This document shows positions 36,977 to 45,590 of a DNA stretch of 64,000 nt, one piece after another. The position numbers and the translations under genes were made by a program. Location of the stretch: positions 1 to 64,000 of the forward strand of contig CAMVMF010000006.1 of NCBI GenBank assembly GCA_947168515.1, written 5' to 3'. The stretch's first letter is position 1. Every line of letters begins with the position of its first letter. This DNA comes from an uncultured Bacteroidales bacterium. GTDB lineage: Bacteria > Bacteroidota > Bacteroidia > Bacteroidales > P3. The notes under the pieces were generated by a model. The model saw only the letters and a program-made list of their open reading frames with translations. It made no database searches and was not told the DNA's origin.

Positions 36977-37639
36977 CTATTTCTTTTTCTCTTGATGCAT
37001 TTTGAAATAGTTACAGATATCGCTGATGCCGCATTCGGCGCAATGAGGTTTGCGGGCCTGACAGACATATCGTCCATGGAGGATGAGCCAGTGATGGGCT
37101 ATGGGTATCTTCTCCTGTGGTATATGCTTGGTCAGCTCGCGCTCGGTCTGCAACGGGTTTTTGCTATTCTTGGTAAGTCCTATGCGGTTGGCCACACGGA
37201 ACACATGGGTGTCCACAGCCAAAGCGGGCAAGTTAAAGACCACCGAGGCTATGACGTTAGCCGTCTTGCGCCCAACGCCGGGAAGCGTCTGCAGCTCGTC
37301 GACATCGCTCGGCACCACACCACCGAAATCGGACAACAGTTTTTGCGCCATCCCCACCAAATGCTTGCTTTTGTTGTTGGGATAGGAGATGGAATGGATA
37401 AATTCAAAAATCTCCTCAGGCGTGGCCTTGGCCATGGCCTCGGCATCAGGATAGGCCGCAAAGAGGGCCGGAGTGGTCATATTCACCCGCTTGTCGGTGC
37501 ATTGGGCCGAAAGGATAACCGCCACCAACAGCTGGAAAGGGTCGGAATAATGCAACTCTGTTTCTGCCGTGGGACGAGCCTGCTCAAAGTAGGCTATCAG
37601 TCGATTGTATCGTTCTTTCTGCGTCATCTCTGTTCTCAA
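36977..37639 (-). CDS. nth: Endonuclease III
   Basis: Base-excision repair glycosylase/AP lyase for oxidised pyrimidines. HhH motif LQTLPGVGRKTANVI with catalytic Lys, then the catalytic Asp in ALAVDTHVFRVANR. The [4Fe-4S] loop is C-x6-C-x2-C-x5-C (CQARKPHCAECGISDIC). 220 residues. The start overlaps the 3' end of the upstream EEP gene by 56 nt (44 nt if the second Met is used). It is followed 3 nt later by the BatA gene. Confidence 0.95.
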   Translation of the reverse strand: MRTEMTQKERYNRLIAYFEQARPTAETELHYSDPFQLLVAVILSAQCTDKRVNMTTPALFAAYPDAEAMAKATPEEIFEFIHSISYPNNKSKHLVGMAQKLLSDFGGVVPSDVDELQTLPGVGRKTANVIASVVFNLPALAVDTHVFRVANRIGLTKNSKNPLQTERELTKHIPQEKIPIAHHWLILHGRYVCQARKPHCAECGISDICNYFKMHQEKKK

Positions 37640-38693
37640 GGTCGAATTGTACGACTATGGGATAATGGTCGGAAATATTGGTTTTAAGGCGCTTATACGA
37701 TAGGGCCTTGATATCGTCGCTATGCAGGATATAGTCGATGCGGAAGGCTGGGAAGGGGCCATGATAGGTGGTGCCGAACCCTCGGCCCTGTTCGACGTAT
37801 GGGTCGCGGAGCAACTTGGTTGCCTGCTGGTAGATATAGGATGCCGGCGTGTCGTTGAAATCACCTGCTATTATGATGGGAATGCTCGTATTCTCAATCA
37901 GCGGCTTCAGGTCTTCATTCCATTCCTTTTCATGACAGCGGGTGGTTTCCTTGAACTTATGCAATATTTTGCGGGTCGAGGTGCTGTCGTACTGCGCGTG
38001 GCTCAACTGCTCAAAACTACGTAAGTCGTTTTCGTCCAGTTGATACGAATCCAAATGAACACAACAGATGCGCACCACATGGCTATTCTTGACCACATCC
38101 ACATAGAATTTGGACGGGCGGTGCATGTCGAATACTCGGGAGAAGGGATAGCGCGAATATAGCACCAACGGCGACCGTGTGCTTTGGCCATGTACGCCAT
38201 AATAATGAACATAACCGCGCGCCTTTAAGCTGTCTAATAGATTGACCTTGCCACCAGTATAGCATTCCTGTAGACTCATCACGTCGGGTTGCTCTTCGTC
38301 GAGCATGTGCAGGAAAAGCACCGCCCCAGAGTCGCGGGTCATAAGGGTATCATCGTCCAGACCGGTGAAACTATGGGTGTTGAACGACATCACCTTGAGC
38401 GTATTGTCATCAGGCGCAACCTCCAATGTGCCGCCCACCTGGAAGAACAGAGGCACAAAAACGTATCGGATGGCGATGGCGGCAACAGAGATGAGAAACT
38501 CCCATCGCGACAGACAAAGCCATATTACAACAAACACAATATTGGCCAGCAAAAGCAAAAAATAACCGTAACTAAGAATGGATACCCACCAGATTTTGGT
38601 AGGCGGAACCACCCCTGCCAACGTGGACACCAACATAGCCACCACGAATAGCAAATTGATAATTAACAATATGCTGCGAAAGAACTTTCTCAT
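37584..38693 (-). CDS. Endonuclease/exonuclease/phosphatase family protein
   Basis: 369 residues. Three N-terminal membrane helices (first ~100 residues) are followed by an EEP fold: LKVMSFNTHSFTG, QPDVMSLQECYTGG, VVRICCVHLDSYQ, IIIAGDFNDTPAS, and the ending FRIDYILHSDD...ISDHYPIVVQFDL. The catalytic N, E, D, N, D and H residues of the fold can all be placed. Substrate unclear (nucleic acid, phosphoinositide or sphingolipid-type). The membrane anchor places the catalytic domain at the membrane. The 3' end overlaps nth. Confidence 0.88.
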   Translation of the reverse strand: MRKFFRSILLIINLLFVVAMLVSTLAGVVPPTKIWWVSILSYGYFLLLLANIVFVVIWLCLSRWEFLISVAAIAIRYVFVPLFFQVGGTLEVAPDDNTLKVMSFNTHSFTGLDDDTLMTRDSGAVLFLHMLDEEQPDVMSLQECYTGGKVNLLDSLKARGYVHYYGVHGQSTRSPLVLYSRYPFSRVFDMHRPSKFYVDVVKNSHVVRICCVHLDSYQLDENDLRSFEQLSHAQYDSTSTRKILHKFKETTRCHEKEWNEDLKPLIENTSIPIIIAGDFNDTPASYIYQQATKLLRDPYVEQGRGFGTTYHGPFPAFRIDYILHSDDIKALSYKRLKTNISDHYPIVVQFDLENRDDAERTIQSTDSLL

Positions 38694-38965
38694 AATCCTT
38701 TATTAATAAATTGCAAAGATACGAAAAAAAAACCGAATGCTTAATTTATCATCCCTAAATGATTTATCCGCATTTGCCATACCAACACTTCGAAAAGGCT
38801 ACGCTAGAATGAGCTCTTGCATTAGGGTGGAAGTCGTCAGAATCCACTGCGTGCGGATTCGAATGATCAAGAATCGTTCATAAGAGGACCCGCGGTAAAT
38901 TCATGACATTTTGTGTCATAGGAGTTTTTTTGTTTGCGGCAGATGCGTATGTGTGTTTTTTTGAG

Positions 38966-38973
38966 TATATTTG
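38966..38973 (+). promoter_or_regulatory. -7 box 4 nt before aroE ATG
   Basis: TATATTTG (TAnnTTTG) is followed by GCAGC and ATG at 38978. Transcription would start at or next to the start codon, implying a leaderless or nearly leaderless aroE mRNA. Confidence 0.55.
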
Positions 38974-38977
38974 CAGC

Positions 38978-39724
38978 ATGAAAAAATACGGCCTCATAGG
39001 AAAGAAACTCGGCCATTCTTGGTCGAAGAAATGGTTTGAAGACATGTTTTTACGCGAAGGCATCAGCGATGCAGGATACCAGCTATATGAGATGCCCTCT
39101 TTAGAGCACCTTCTGCAATGGGTGTCGCAGGAGGGCATCTACGGCTTTAATGTCACCATTCCCTACAAAGAAGAAATCATCCCCCTGCTGGACCATTTGG
39201 ACGCTGAGGCCGAAGGAGTGGGTGCCGTGAATTGTGTGGCAGTCGATGGTGGCAGACTAATCGGCCACAACACCGATGCCCCTGCCTTTGCCCAAACACT
39301 ACAACCTCTCCTCCATCCTTGGCATACGCGGGCTCTCATCCTTGGTACCGGCGGCGGGGCCAAGGCCGTAGCCTTCGCACTCAAGCAACTCGGCATCGAT
39401 TACACCTTTGTCTCCCGCACTTCCCAAAAGCACCCCAACGCCATCAGTTACGCCGAAGCATCAGTTCAGGCCGCTAGCACCTTCCTCATTATCAACTGCA
39501 CCCCGGCAGGAATGTTCCCCAACAACGACACTTCACCTTGGCCCACCACCCCTCCCACCCTCAGCCATAGGCACCTCTGCTACGACCTTGTATACAACCC
39601 GCCCCAAACCCATTTCCTTCAACAGGCCCAACAAAGCGGAGCCGCTACCGCCAACGGCCTCGCCATGCTGCAGCAGCAAGCCCAACTCAGTTGGCAGATA
39701 TGGCTAGGCAGCTTGAATCCATAA
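38978..39724 (+). CDS. aroE: Shikimate dehydrogenase
   Basis: NADP-dependent reduction of 3-dehydroshikimate in aromatic amino acid synthesis. Start at MKKYGLIGKKLGHSWSK (38978); the ORF-track start lies upstream of the promoter. Motifs: GHSWSK substrate loop, FNVTIPYKE with the catalytic Lys, GAVNCVAVDGGRLIGHNTDAPAF, nucleotide loop ILGTGGGAKAVAFAL, INCTPAGM, and NGLAMLQQQAQ near the end. 248 residues, slightly short but complete. Confidence 0.95.
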   Translation: MKKYGLIGKKLGHSWSKKWFEDMFLREGISDAGYQLYEMPSLEHLLQWVSQEGIYGFNVTIPYKEEIIPLLDHLDAEAEGVGAVNCVAVDGGRLIGHNTDAPAFAQTLQPLLHPWHTRALILGTGGGAKAVAFALKQLGIDYTFVSRTSQKHPNAISYAEASVQAASTFLIINCTPAGMFPNNDTSPWPTTPPTLSHRHLCYDLVYNPPQTHFLQQAQQSGAATANGLAMLQQQAQLSWQIWLGSLNP

Positions 39725-39921
39725 GCCCAATAATACGCCCGTATCCATCTGGCCACCAGCCAGTAACTTACCTTACACGTGCGCCCATTCACCAAGCAGT
39801 CCGGATGGGGGTGATGCCGTTGCAGAGTGCAGGCGAATCTACAGCGAAACCTAATTGTCCGCAGTACACCTCTTTCATGATTACAATATATTAAAAATAT
39901 TTTGTATCTTTGCACCTTGAT

Positions 39922-41007
39922 ATGGAAGATTACAGCAGATACTATCCTTATGAAGGTCAGGAGTTTAAAGACTCACTACGGCAATTGGTGGAGAGCCAAT
40001 ATTACCTGCCGTTGGTCTCTAAGCTGTTTCCCGACCAGGCTCCTGAGGATGTAAAGCAAAAGATTTTGGAACTGACCGATGTCGACCAGTTCCAAGCTTT
40101 TGTTATGTTCCGTGCCTGCCTCTATATCATCCACAACACCATGGCCGAATTCACCTACAGCGGTTTCGATAATATCGGCCACAAACCTTGTCTCTTCATC
40201 TCCAACCACCGCGACATCACCGTCGATGCCATCATGACGGAGTATATCCTCATTGCCAACCATCGCAAGTCATCTCATGTGGTCATCGGCTCCAACCTCT
40301 ATGAGGCCCCACTTATGGGTCTGTTGGCACGTCTCAACAAGATGTATGCCATCTCGCGTGGCGGCAACCGCATGGAGTTCTACAACAGCCTCATGACCAT
40401 GTCGCGCTACCTGCGCCATCTGGTCACCGAACGACAGGAAAGCGTATGGATTGCACAACGCAACGGCCGCACCAAAGACGGCCTCGACCGCACCAACCCC
40501 ACCCTCATCAAGATGATTGCCGCCAGCGGCAACCGCAGCAACCCGTCCCAAGCACTGGACGACATGAATATCGTACCCATCAGCATCTCCTATGAGTGGG
40601 AGCCTTGTGGGCTGCTCAAAGCCCGCGAGGTGAGCCTGAGACAGCAAGGCCCCTACACCAAAGTCCCTGGAGAAGACACCCAAAGCATCCTCTCCGGCAT
40701 CTCCGACTTCAAAGGACGCGTTCACCTCTCTTTCTGCCAGCCCCTGCAGATGAGGGAACTGGAGGACTGCCATGGCAACTTCGACGACATCGCCCATCTT
40801 ATCGACCAGCGCATCAAAGAGAACTACCGCCTTTGGCCCAACAACTACATCGCCCACGAGCTGCTCACCGGACAAAACACTGCCGACCACTATAGCGCGC
40901 AAGAGAAACAGCAGTTCCTCCAGTATCTCGACCAAGCCTGCCAGCAATACCCCATCCCCGGCTTCCGCGACAACCTCATCGGCATCTACGGCGGTGCCGT
41001 CCATTAG
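39922..41007 (+). CDS. PlsC-like acyltransferase
   Basis: 361 residues; start at MEDYSRYYPYEGQEF (39922), 9 nt after the -7 box TATCTTTG (39905-39912), so the leader is only a few nucleotides. The centre resembles glycerol-3-phosphate/1-acylglycerol acyltransferases: CLFISNHRDITVDA in place of the HX4D box, SSHVVIGSNLYEAPLMGLLARLNKMYAISRGGNR, ESVWIAQRNGRTKDGLDRTNP. No membrane helix is obvious. Probably phospholipid synthesis, substrate not certain. Confidence 0.75.
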   Translation: MEDYSRYYPYEGQEFKDSLRQLVESQYYLPLVSKLFPDQAPEDVKQKILELTDVDQFQAFVMFRACLYIIHNTMAEFTYSGFDNIGHKPCLFISNHRDITVDAIMTEYILIANHRKSSHVVIGSNLYEAPLMGLLARLNKMYAISRGGNRMEFYNSLMTMSRYLRHLVTERQESVWIAQRNGRTKDGLDRTNPTLIKMIAASGNRSNPSQALDDMNIVPISISYEWEPCGLLKAREVSLRQQGPYTKVPGEDTQSILSGISDFKGRVHLSFCQPLQMRELEDCHGNFDDIAHLIDQRIKENYRLWPNNYIAHELLTGQNTADHYSAQEKQQFLQYLDQACQQYPIPGFRDNLIGIYGGAVH

Positions 41008-41112
41008 CTCGTAAGAGCTATCTCTTCCCGTATTATCTCCACCTTATTATAATTCATATCATCCAGTCTGACCCTTGCGGTTCAGATATTCCAAATGTAA
41101 TTTATAGAAACA

Positions 41113-42183
41113 ATGTTAGATAAATTAGAAGCCATTTACACGCGTTATCAAGAGATTGAGGCTCAGATGAACGACCCTCAAATCACCTCCGACATGAAAC
41201 GCTATGTCAAACTCAGCAAGGACTATAAGGACCTTCAACCCGTCGTGAAGGCCTATCATGATTACAAATCTCTTCTCGACACCATCGCCGAATGCAAAGA
41301 GCTGCTCTCTACCGAAAAAGACGAGGAACTCCGCGAGATGGCCAAAATGGAACTGACCGAGAGCACCGAGAAGAAAGACAAGATGGAGGAGGATATCCGC
41401 ATCATGCTCATCCCCGAAGACCCCACCGATAGCAAGAACGCCGTGGTGGAAATCCGCGGCGGCACGGGCGGCGACGAGGCCTGCATCTTTGCTGGCGACC
41501 TTTTCCGCATGTACAGCCGCTACTGCGAGAAAAAACATTGGAAAATAGACATCGTTGACTTCAACGAAGGCACCGCGGGCGGATACAAGGACATCACCTT
41601 CAACGTCACCGGCGAAAAAGTGTACGGCATGCTCAAGTATGAGAGCGGCGTCCACCGCGTACAGCGTGTCCCCGCCACCGAGACACAGGGCCGCGTGCAC
41701 ACCTCCGCAGCTGGCGTGGTGGTACTGCCCGAAGCCGAAGAGATAGACGTAGAACTGAACATGGCAGACATAAAGAAGGAAACTTTCTGCGCCTCCGGTC
41801 CTGGCGGCCAGTGTGTCAACACCACCTACTCCGCCGTGCGTCTCACCCATATTCCCACAGGCATCGTGGTCTCTATGCAGGACCAGAAATCGCAGATCAA
41901 GAATATGGAGAAAGCACTGACCATCCTGCGTACCCGCCTCTACGAGCGCGAGTACAATAAATATATGGAGGAGCTTTCCAGCAAACGCAAGACCATGGTG
42001 GCCACGGGCGACCGCAGCGAGAAAGTGCGCACCTACAACTACCCCCAAAGCCGTGTCACCGACCACCGCATCGGCTACACCATGTACAACCTGCCTGCCT
42101 TTATGGACGGCGACATCGAAGACCTGATTGATGCCCTCCAGCTGGCTGAAAACGCCGAAAAGCTCAAGGAAAGCGTCGGCTGA
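41113..42183 (+). CDS. prfA: Peptide chain release factor 1
   Basis: 356 residues. Recognises UAA/UAG through the PxT motif (HRVQRVPATETQGRVHT) and triggers peptide release through GGQ (CASGPGGQCVNTTYSAVRLTH). Has EIRGGTGGDEACIFAGDLFRMY and the C-terminal RTYNYPQSRVTDHRIGYTMYNLPAFMDGDI. No frameshift site, as expected for RF1 rather than RF2. A PrmC-type methylase is not adjacent. The DUF1848 gene follows 9 nt after. Confidence 0.97.
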   Translation: MLDKLEAIYTRYQEIEAQMNDPQITSDMKRYVKLSKDYKDLQPVVKAYHDYKSLLDTIAECKELLSTEKDEELREMAKMELTESTEKKDKMEEDIRIMLIPEDPTDSKNAVVEIRGGTGGDEACIFAGDLFRMYSRYCEKKHWKIDIVDFNEGTAGGYKDITFNVTGEKVYGMLKYESGVHRVQRVPATETQGRVHTSAAGVVVLPEAEEIDVELNMADIKKETFCASGPGGQCVNTTYSAVRLTHIPTGIVVSMQDQKSQIKNMEKALTILRTRLYEREYNKYMEELSSKRKTMVATGDRSEKVRTYNYPQSRVTDHRIGYTMYNLPAFMDGDIEDLIDALQLAENAEKLKESVG

Positions 42184-42192
42184 TTTTCCCTC

Positions 42193-43152
42193 ATGATTAT
42201 CAACACCGGCGGGCGTACCGACACGGTTCAGTACTATAGCGATTGGCTGCTCAACCGTTTCAGCCAAGGCTACGTGCTATCTCGCAACCCGTTGTTCCCT
42301 TCCACGATAAACCGCTACGAATTGGACCCCGAGGTAGTGGACTGCGTGGTGTTCTGCTCGAAGAATTACCGTCCCATCCTGCCACGGCTGCACGAGATAA
42401 CGGAGCGGTTCAACACCTATTTCCACTACACCATCACCGCCTACGGCACCGACATGGAGCCTCGGGTACCGCCCATAGACGAGAGTATGGACACCCTCGT
42501 AGAACTGAGCCAGCTGGTGGGCAAGCGGCGGATTGCCTGGCGGTACGACCCAGTGCTGCTTTCGGACAAATACTCGGTGGAGCTGCATTGCGAGACTTTT
42601 GCCCGCATGGCAAAACGGTTGGCACCATACGTCGACCGTTGCATATTCAGTTTTGTGCAGCTGTACAAGAAATTGGAGTACAACATGCCAGAGTTGAAAC
42701 CTGTGGGAGATTCCGAACGAATGAAATTGGCGCATAGTTTCGGCCAGACGGCACAGGCCTGTGGGATGACACTGCAGACTTGTGCCACGGCGGAGGACTA
42801 TTCGCTGTTCGGCATTCAGAACTCGGGCTGCATGACCCTCGACATTTTAGGACGCGCCAACGGCATCCAGTTCAGGCCGAGGAAGCATCCCGGCATGAGG
42901 CCCAAATGCCATTGCATCGATGCCCGCGACATCGGTGCCTACAACACCTGCCCCAACGGCTGCCGTTACTGCTATGCCAACCGCGACCCTCAACAGGCCG
43001 AACGCAATTACCACCTGCACGACCCCAACTCCCCTCTCCTACTCGGCCACCTCCAACCCTCCGACACCATCCTCCCCAGCCCACAAAAGAGCTGGCTCTC
43101 ACCCCCACCGCAACCCACACTGTTTGATTTCCCTGATATGACAAAACAATAA
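42193..43152 (+). CDS. DUF1848 family protein with Fe-S-like Cys cluster
   Basis: 319 residues. Begins MIINTGGRTDTVQYYSDWLLNRFSQGYVLSRNP, the DUF1848 signature, followed by VDCVVFCSKNYRPI, HYTITAYG and WRYDPVLLSDKY. The C-terminal Cys cluster CHCIDARDIGAYNTCPNGCRYCYAN resembles radical-SAM-type iron-sulphur sites (CxxCxYCYA), and the fold is related to spore photoproduct lyase-like TIM barrels. Reaction unknown. It starts 9 nt after prfA, so cotranscribed, and ends at a shared terminator. Confidence 0.85.
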   Translation: MIINTGGRTDTVQYYSDWLLNRFSQGYVLSRNPLFPSTINRYELDPEVVDCVVFCSKNYRPILPRLHEITERFNTYFHYTITAYGTDMEPRVPPIDESMDTLVELSQLVGKRRIAWRYDPVLLSDKYSVELHCETFARMAKRLAPYVDRCIFSFVQLYKKLEYNMPELKPVGDSERMKLAHSFGQTAQACGMTLQTCATAEDYSLFGIQNSGCMTLDILGRANGIQFRPRKHPGMRPKCHCIDARDIGAYNTCPNGCRYCYANRDPQQAERNYHLHDPNSPLLLGHLQPSDTILPSPQKSWLSPPPQPTLFDFPDMTKQ

Positions 43153-43156
43153 TAAA

Positions 43157-43188
43157 CCAGAGCCACCCAAATGGGGGCTCCGGCTTTT
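43157..43188. terminator. Terminator between convergent genes
   Basis: CCAGAGCCACCC / GGGGGCTCCGG hairpin with a T run after it on the plus strand (GGCTTTTTG). It lies between the DUF1848 gene (+) and the MerR gene (-). Confidence 0.7.
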
Positions 43189-43204
43189 TGATTGAGGGCA
43201 CCGA

Positions 43205-44407
43205 CTACTTTTGTAGGGTAGCCCAGATGCGGCTGCCTTGGCGATAGACGGTGAATATCTTTGTGCCTGCAAGGATGGGTATGCGAACTTGTGCGCTCTG
43301 CTCGGGGAAGAGGCGGAAGAGTTGGACGCTGTCATGCCGCTCGGCTACAACTGCAGCTATGTAGTAGTCCTTGGTCATGGGATGGCCATACTCAAGGAGG
43401 TACTCGCCGTCCGTTTCAGTGACCGAGGGCTGGTCAGCCGGTTCGCTTGGCTTTACGGGGATGGGGTCGAGTATCTTGCCACAGCACTCCATTCTTCCTT
43501 TGCCATACGTGATGGCCACATTGCCACAATCGGGACAGCAGAATAGACTGAGGCGATTTGTCATTGGGACTTTGAGAGGTGCTACTTTCTCTGCCGGAAC
43601 CTGAATGATCGTGAGCCACTTCTGAGGGTCTGTCTGGTTCCACACGCCATCCACATAACAGGCACGCGGTGCTCCCACCATCCGATAGCCCTCTTTCTCC
43701 ATGTAGGCGAAAAGGTCGATATAGCTTTGGTAGAGCTGATCGTAAGGACCGTAGACCTTCATGCAGACGGCCAAAGGTATCTCTGGATTGTGGCGGAAAT
43801 GGATGATTTCGCTGTCCTCTTTGGCCTCAAGAACCTGCTCGCAGTACTCGAAGTCGATGTCGTGGTCCTTGTATTCTTGGTCGTGCTCAAAGGTGTAGCA
43901 ATAGCCCGGCTCGGGACATTTGCAACCAAGACGCGCCATTTCTGGTCCTATGACATTGCGACAGAGGTCGCCAATGGCATTATAGCTGGGAATGATGCCG
44001 CGGTAGTAGGCCACGGTCATGGCTGGGATGCTTTGAATTGATATTTTTTCCATGATTTGGTACTTTTGCTGTGAGCTTATCAAAGCCTGCAGTCGGTCGC
44101 GACGGAGGAGCATCTGATGGAGGCTCGCCTCAGTCTGGAGGATTTTGGCCTCCAAGAGTCGGAGGGAGGGCTCTTGCGAATTGCTGTCCATAAGGCCGCC
44201 TATTTCTTCTAACGAAAAGCCCAACTCTTTGAAACGGCGTATCGTATTCATCGTCTGCAACTGGCTGACATGATAGTAGCGATAGCCTGTCCACGGGTCC
44301 ACCTTACTTGGCGTTATCAAACCCAGTTTCTCGTAATAGTGGAGCGTTTTGACCGTCACACCACAGAGCTTTGAGAACTCACCGATCTGTAAATTAGTTA
44401 CTTCCAT
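43205..44407 (-). CDS. MerR regulator fused to GyrI-like and desulfoferrodoxin-like domains
   Basis: 400 residues. Residues 5-75: MerR helix-turn-helix (IGEFSKLCGVTVKTLHYYEKLGLI, WTGYRYY), then a coiled coil to about 115. Residues 118-275: GyrI-like effector-binding domain (IPAMTVAYYRGIIPSYNAI, LAVCMKVYGPYDQLYQSYIDL). Residues 288-400: LFCCPDCGNVAITYGKGRMECCGK, with Cys291-x2-Cys294 and Cys308-Cys309 arranged as in the desulforedoxin iron site. Next comes GHPMTKDYYIAAV (341-353), like the HPM segment of superoxide reductase. The other superoxide-reductase His/Cys ligands are replaced (HPMTKDYY for HPMxxxH; RQGSRIW for CNxHGxW). It may sense metal or redox state; inference. Confidence 0.8.
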   Translation of the reverse strand: MEVTNLQIGEFSKLCGVTVKTLHYYEKLGLITPSKVDPWTGYRYYHVSQLQTMNTIRRFKELGFSLEEIGGLMDSNSQEPSLRLLEAKILQTEASLHQMLLRRDRLQALISSQQKYQIMEKISIQSIPAMTVAYYRGIIPSYNAIGDLCRNVIGPEMARLGCKCPEPGYCYTFEHDQEYKDHDIDFEYCEQVLEAKEDSEIIHFRHNPEIPLAVCMKVYGPYDQLYQSYIDLFAYMEKEGYRMVGAPRACYVDGVWNQTDPQKWLTIIQVPAEKVAPLKVPMTNRLSLFCCPDCGNVAITYGKGRMECCGKILDPIPVKPSEPADQPSVTETDGEYLLEYGHPMTKDYYIAAVVAERHDSVQLFRLFPEQSAQVRIPILAGTKIFTVYRQGSRIWATLQK

Positions 44408-44433
44408 GATTCATTGCGCAATTAAATCATTTG

Positions 44434-44470
44434 CAAATATACAACCCTCCCTAAGGTATGAGTCAAAAGG
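44434..44470 (-). promoter_or_regulatory. MerR-type promoter/operator
   Basis: Minus strand: TTTTGAC (-33), then CTCATACCTTAGGGAGGGTTG, then -7 TATATTTG (44434-44441). The spacer is 22 nt, longer than the usual 19-20, and holds a partial dyad CCT-TA-GGGAGGGT like known MerR-family multidrug operators. Autoregulation is likely (inference). Confidence 0.5.
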
Positions 44471-44807
44471 TTTAACAAAGTTTAACGTCCATGGAGGCAG
44501 GGAGGTCTGTCTGGGAAAAGTAGACTTATTGGTTATAAGCCTTAACTACATTGGAAATGATACCGTTGTTGGGTCTGTGGGTATACAGTTTTTAGCTGGC
44601 AGCCGAATAGATGCTGCAGAATTGCGGCGAGAATCTCCGAATTGAAGCAGACATACGCCTAACTTGGGGAGATATTGAACAAGGCGACTTGATTTAGCCT
44701 ACATAAATAGCGCAGGTGTTGCAAATCCCTTCGCTCTCAAACGTGGTGTTAATACCTCATTATGAAACAACTGCGGATTTGGCGCGTTACTCAATGGCAC
44801 CTATTAT
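44471..44807. other. No supported gene
   Basis: About 340 bp between the MerR promoter and the STAS-like gene. Short frames exist but none shows recognisable motifs, start signals or a promoter. One stretch (44630-44695) reads like a coding remnant but is not continuous with its surroundings. Confidence 0.5.
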
Positions 44808-45098
44808 TTATGACAGTGACAGATGGCGGCGACGGAGAGCGGTGAGGACACTTTCGGAGGCCAGGGGATTAAGTCCACGGAAAGTGGTATGAGCCTTCAA
44901 CTCAGATAGGGGCATGGTGAGCAGCAGCTTGGCTATACATTCGTCGGCAAATGAATTGCTAACCACATCCACGCCTGTGAAATCGAGCACCACGCGCTCG
45001 TCGCCAGCAAGCAGCGGCATCAACTTCTCGCGCACCTGTTGTCCCATTTGACGTGTGCCTAAATTCTCACCAAATTCTCTAAAACTGAATGTTACCAT
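44808..45098 (-). CDS. STAS-like DUF4325 protein
   Basis: 96 residues. SFREFGENLGTRQMGQQVREKL, then VVLDFTGVDVVSNSFADECIAKLL, the core of the STAS-like DUF4325 family. No kinase domain is attached. It starts 30 nt after the PemK-like gene and is probably the third gene of that operon. STAS folds mediate protein-protein switching; its role with a toxin-antitoxin pair is unknown. Confidence 0.8.
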   Translation of the reverse strand: MVTFSFREFGENLGTRQMGQQVREKLMPLLAGDERVVLDFTGVDVVSNSFADECIAKLLLTMPLSELKAHTTFRGLNPLASESVLTALRRRHLSLS

Positions 45099-45128
45099 AA
45101 TTCCTCCAATTCATTGTCGAGTCAGTGT

Positions 45129-45590
45129 TCATACAGATAGTATTCTCCTAAAGTTTCTTTTTACGGCAGGGGAAACAGACAGACATTTGATAATTGCGGT
45201 GTACTCGTCGGTTGTCAAGATGCCACACTCATCAATAACAGTTTCGTCTGTGATTTCTTGCAGCAAGAGTGTGTTCAGTTTGAATGCCTGTAATCGGTAG
45301 CCATAGACGTAAGTTTCTATCGGGAAGGAGAAACCGTTGTTACATATCACGACGTTCGGGTCAAAGTAGTAGCAGTTGAAATTGATGTCGGGGCGTTCTA
45401 TGCAGCCGTGTTTTTTTTCTATCGTTGATGGCACAAAGTCTTTGGAAGTGGGCAATGAGGCAAGGAGACAGACATCATCCAAAACCTTCAGCACTAAAAA
45501 GTACTTAGGTTTTGGTTTGCCACCATCGGGGAAAATGTATGGGTCGAAATAGAGAATGGCTCCCTCTTGAAATCTACTGTCACGCTCCAT
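45129..45590 (-). CDS. Putative toxin partner, PemK/MazF-like
   Basis: 153 residues. The N-terminal half has EGAILYFDPYIFPDGGKPKPKYFLVLKVLDDVCLLASLPTSK, a G-x-I...KPKYFLVL...LPTS pattern resembling PemK/MazF-like barrels. The remainder has no known motif. Its start overlaps the stop of the DUF4065 gene by 11 nt, indicating translational coupling. Toxin identity is inferred from context and weak pattern similarity, not from clear catalytic residues. Confidence 0.55.
   Translation of the reverse strand: MERDSRFQEGAILYFDPYIFPDGGKPKPKYFLVLKVLDDVCLLASLPTSKDFVPSTIEKKHGCIERPDINFNCYYFDPNVVICNNGFSFPIETYVYGYRLQAFKLNTLLLQEITDETVIDECGILTTDEYTAIIKCLSVSPAVKRNFRRILSV

Noticed and set aside
38903-38919. ATGACA/TGTCAT hairpin before aroE
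   Set aside because: Only 6 bp per arm and AT-rich; too weak to call an operator or terminator.
41125-42267. 380-residue minus-strand ORF
   Set aside because: Antisense of prfA, which has complete PxT and GGQ motifs.
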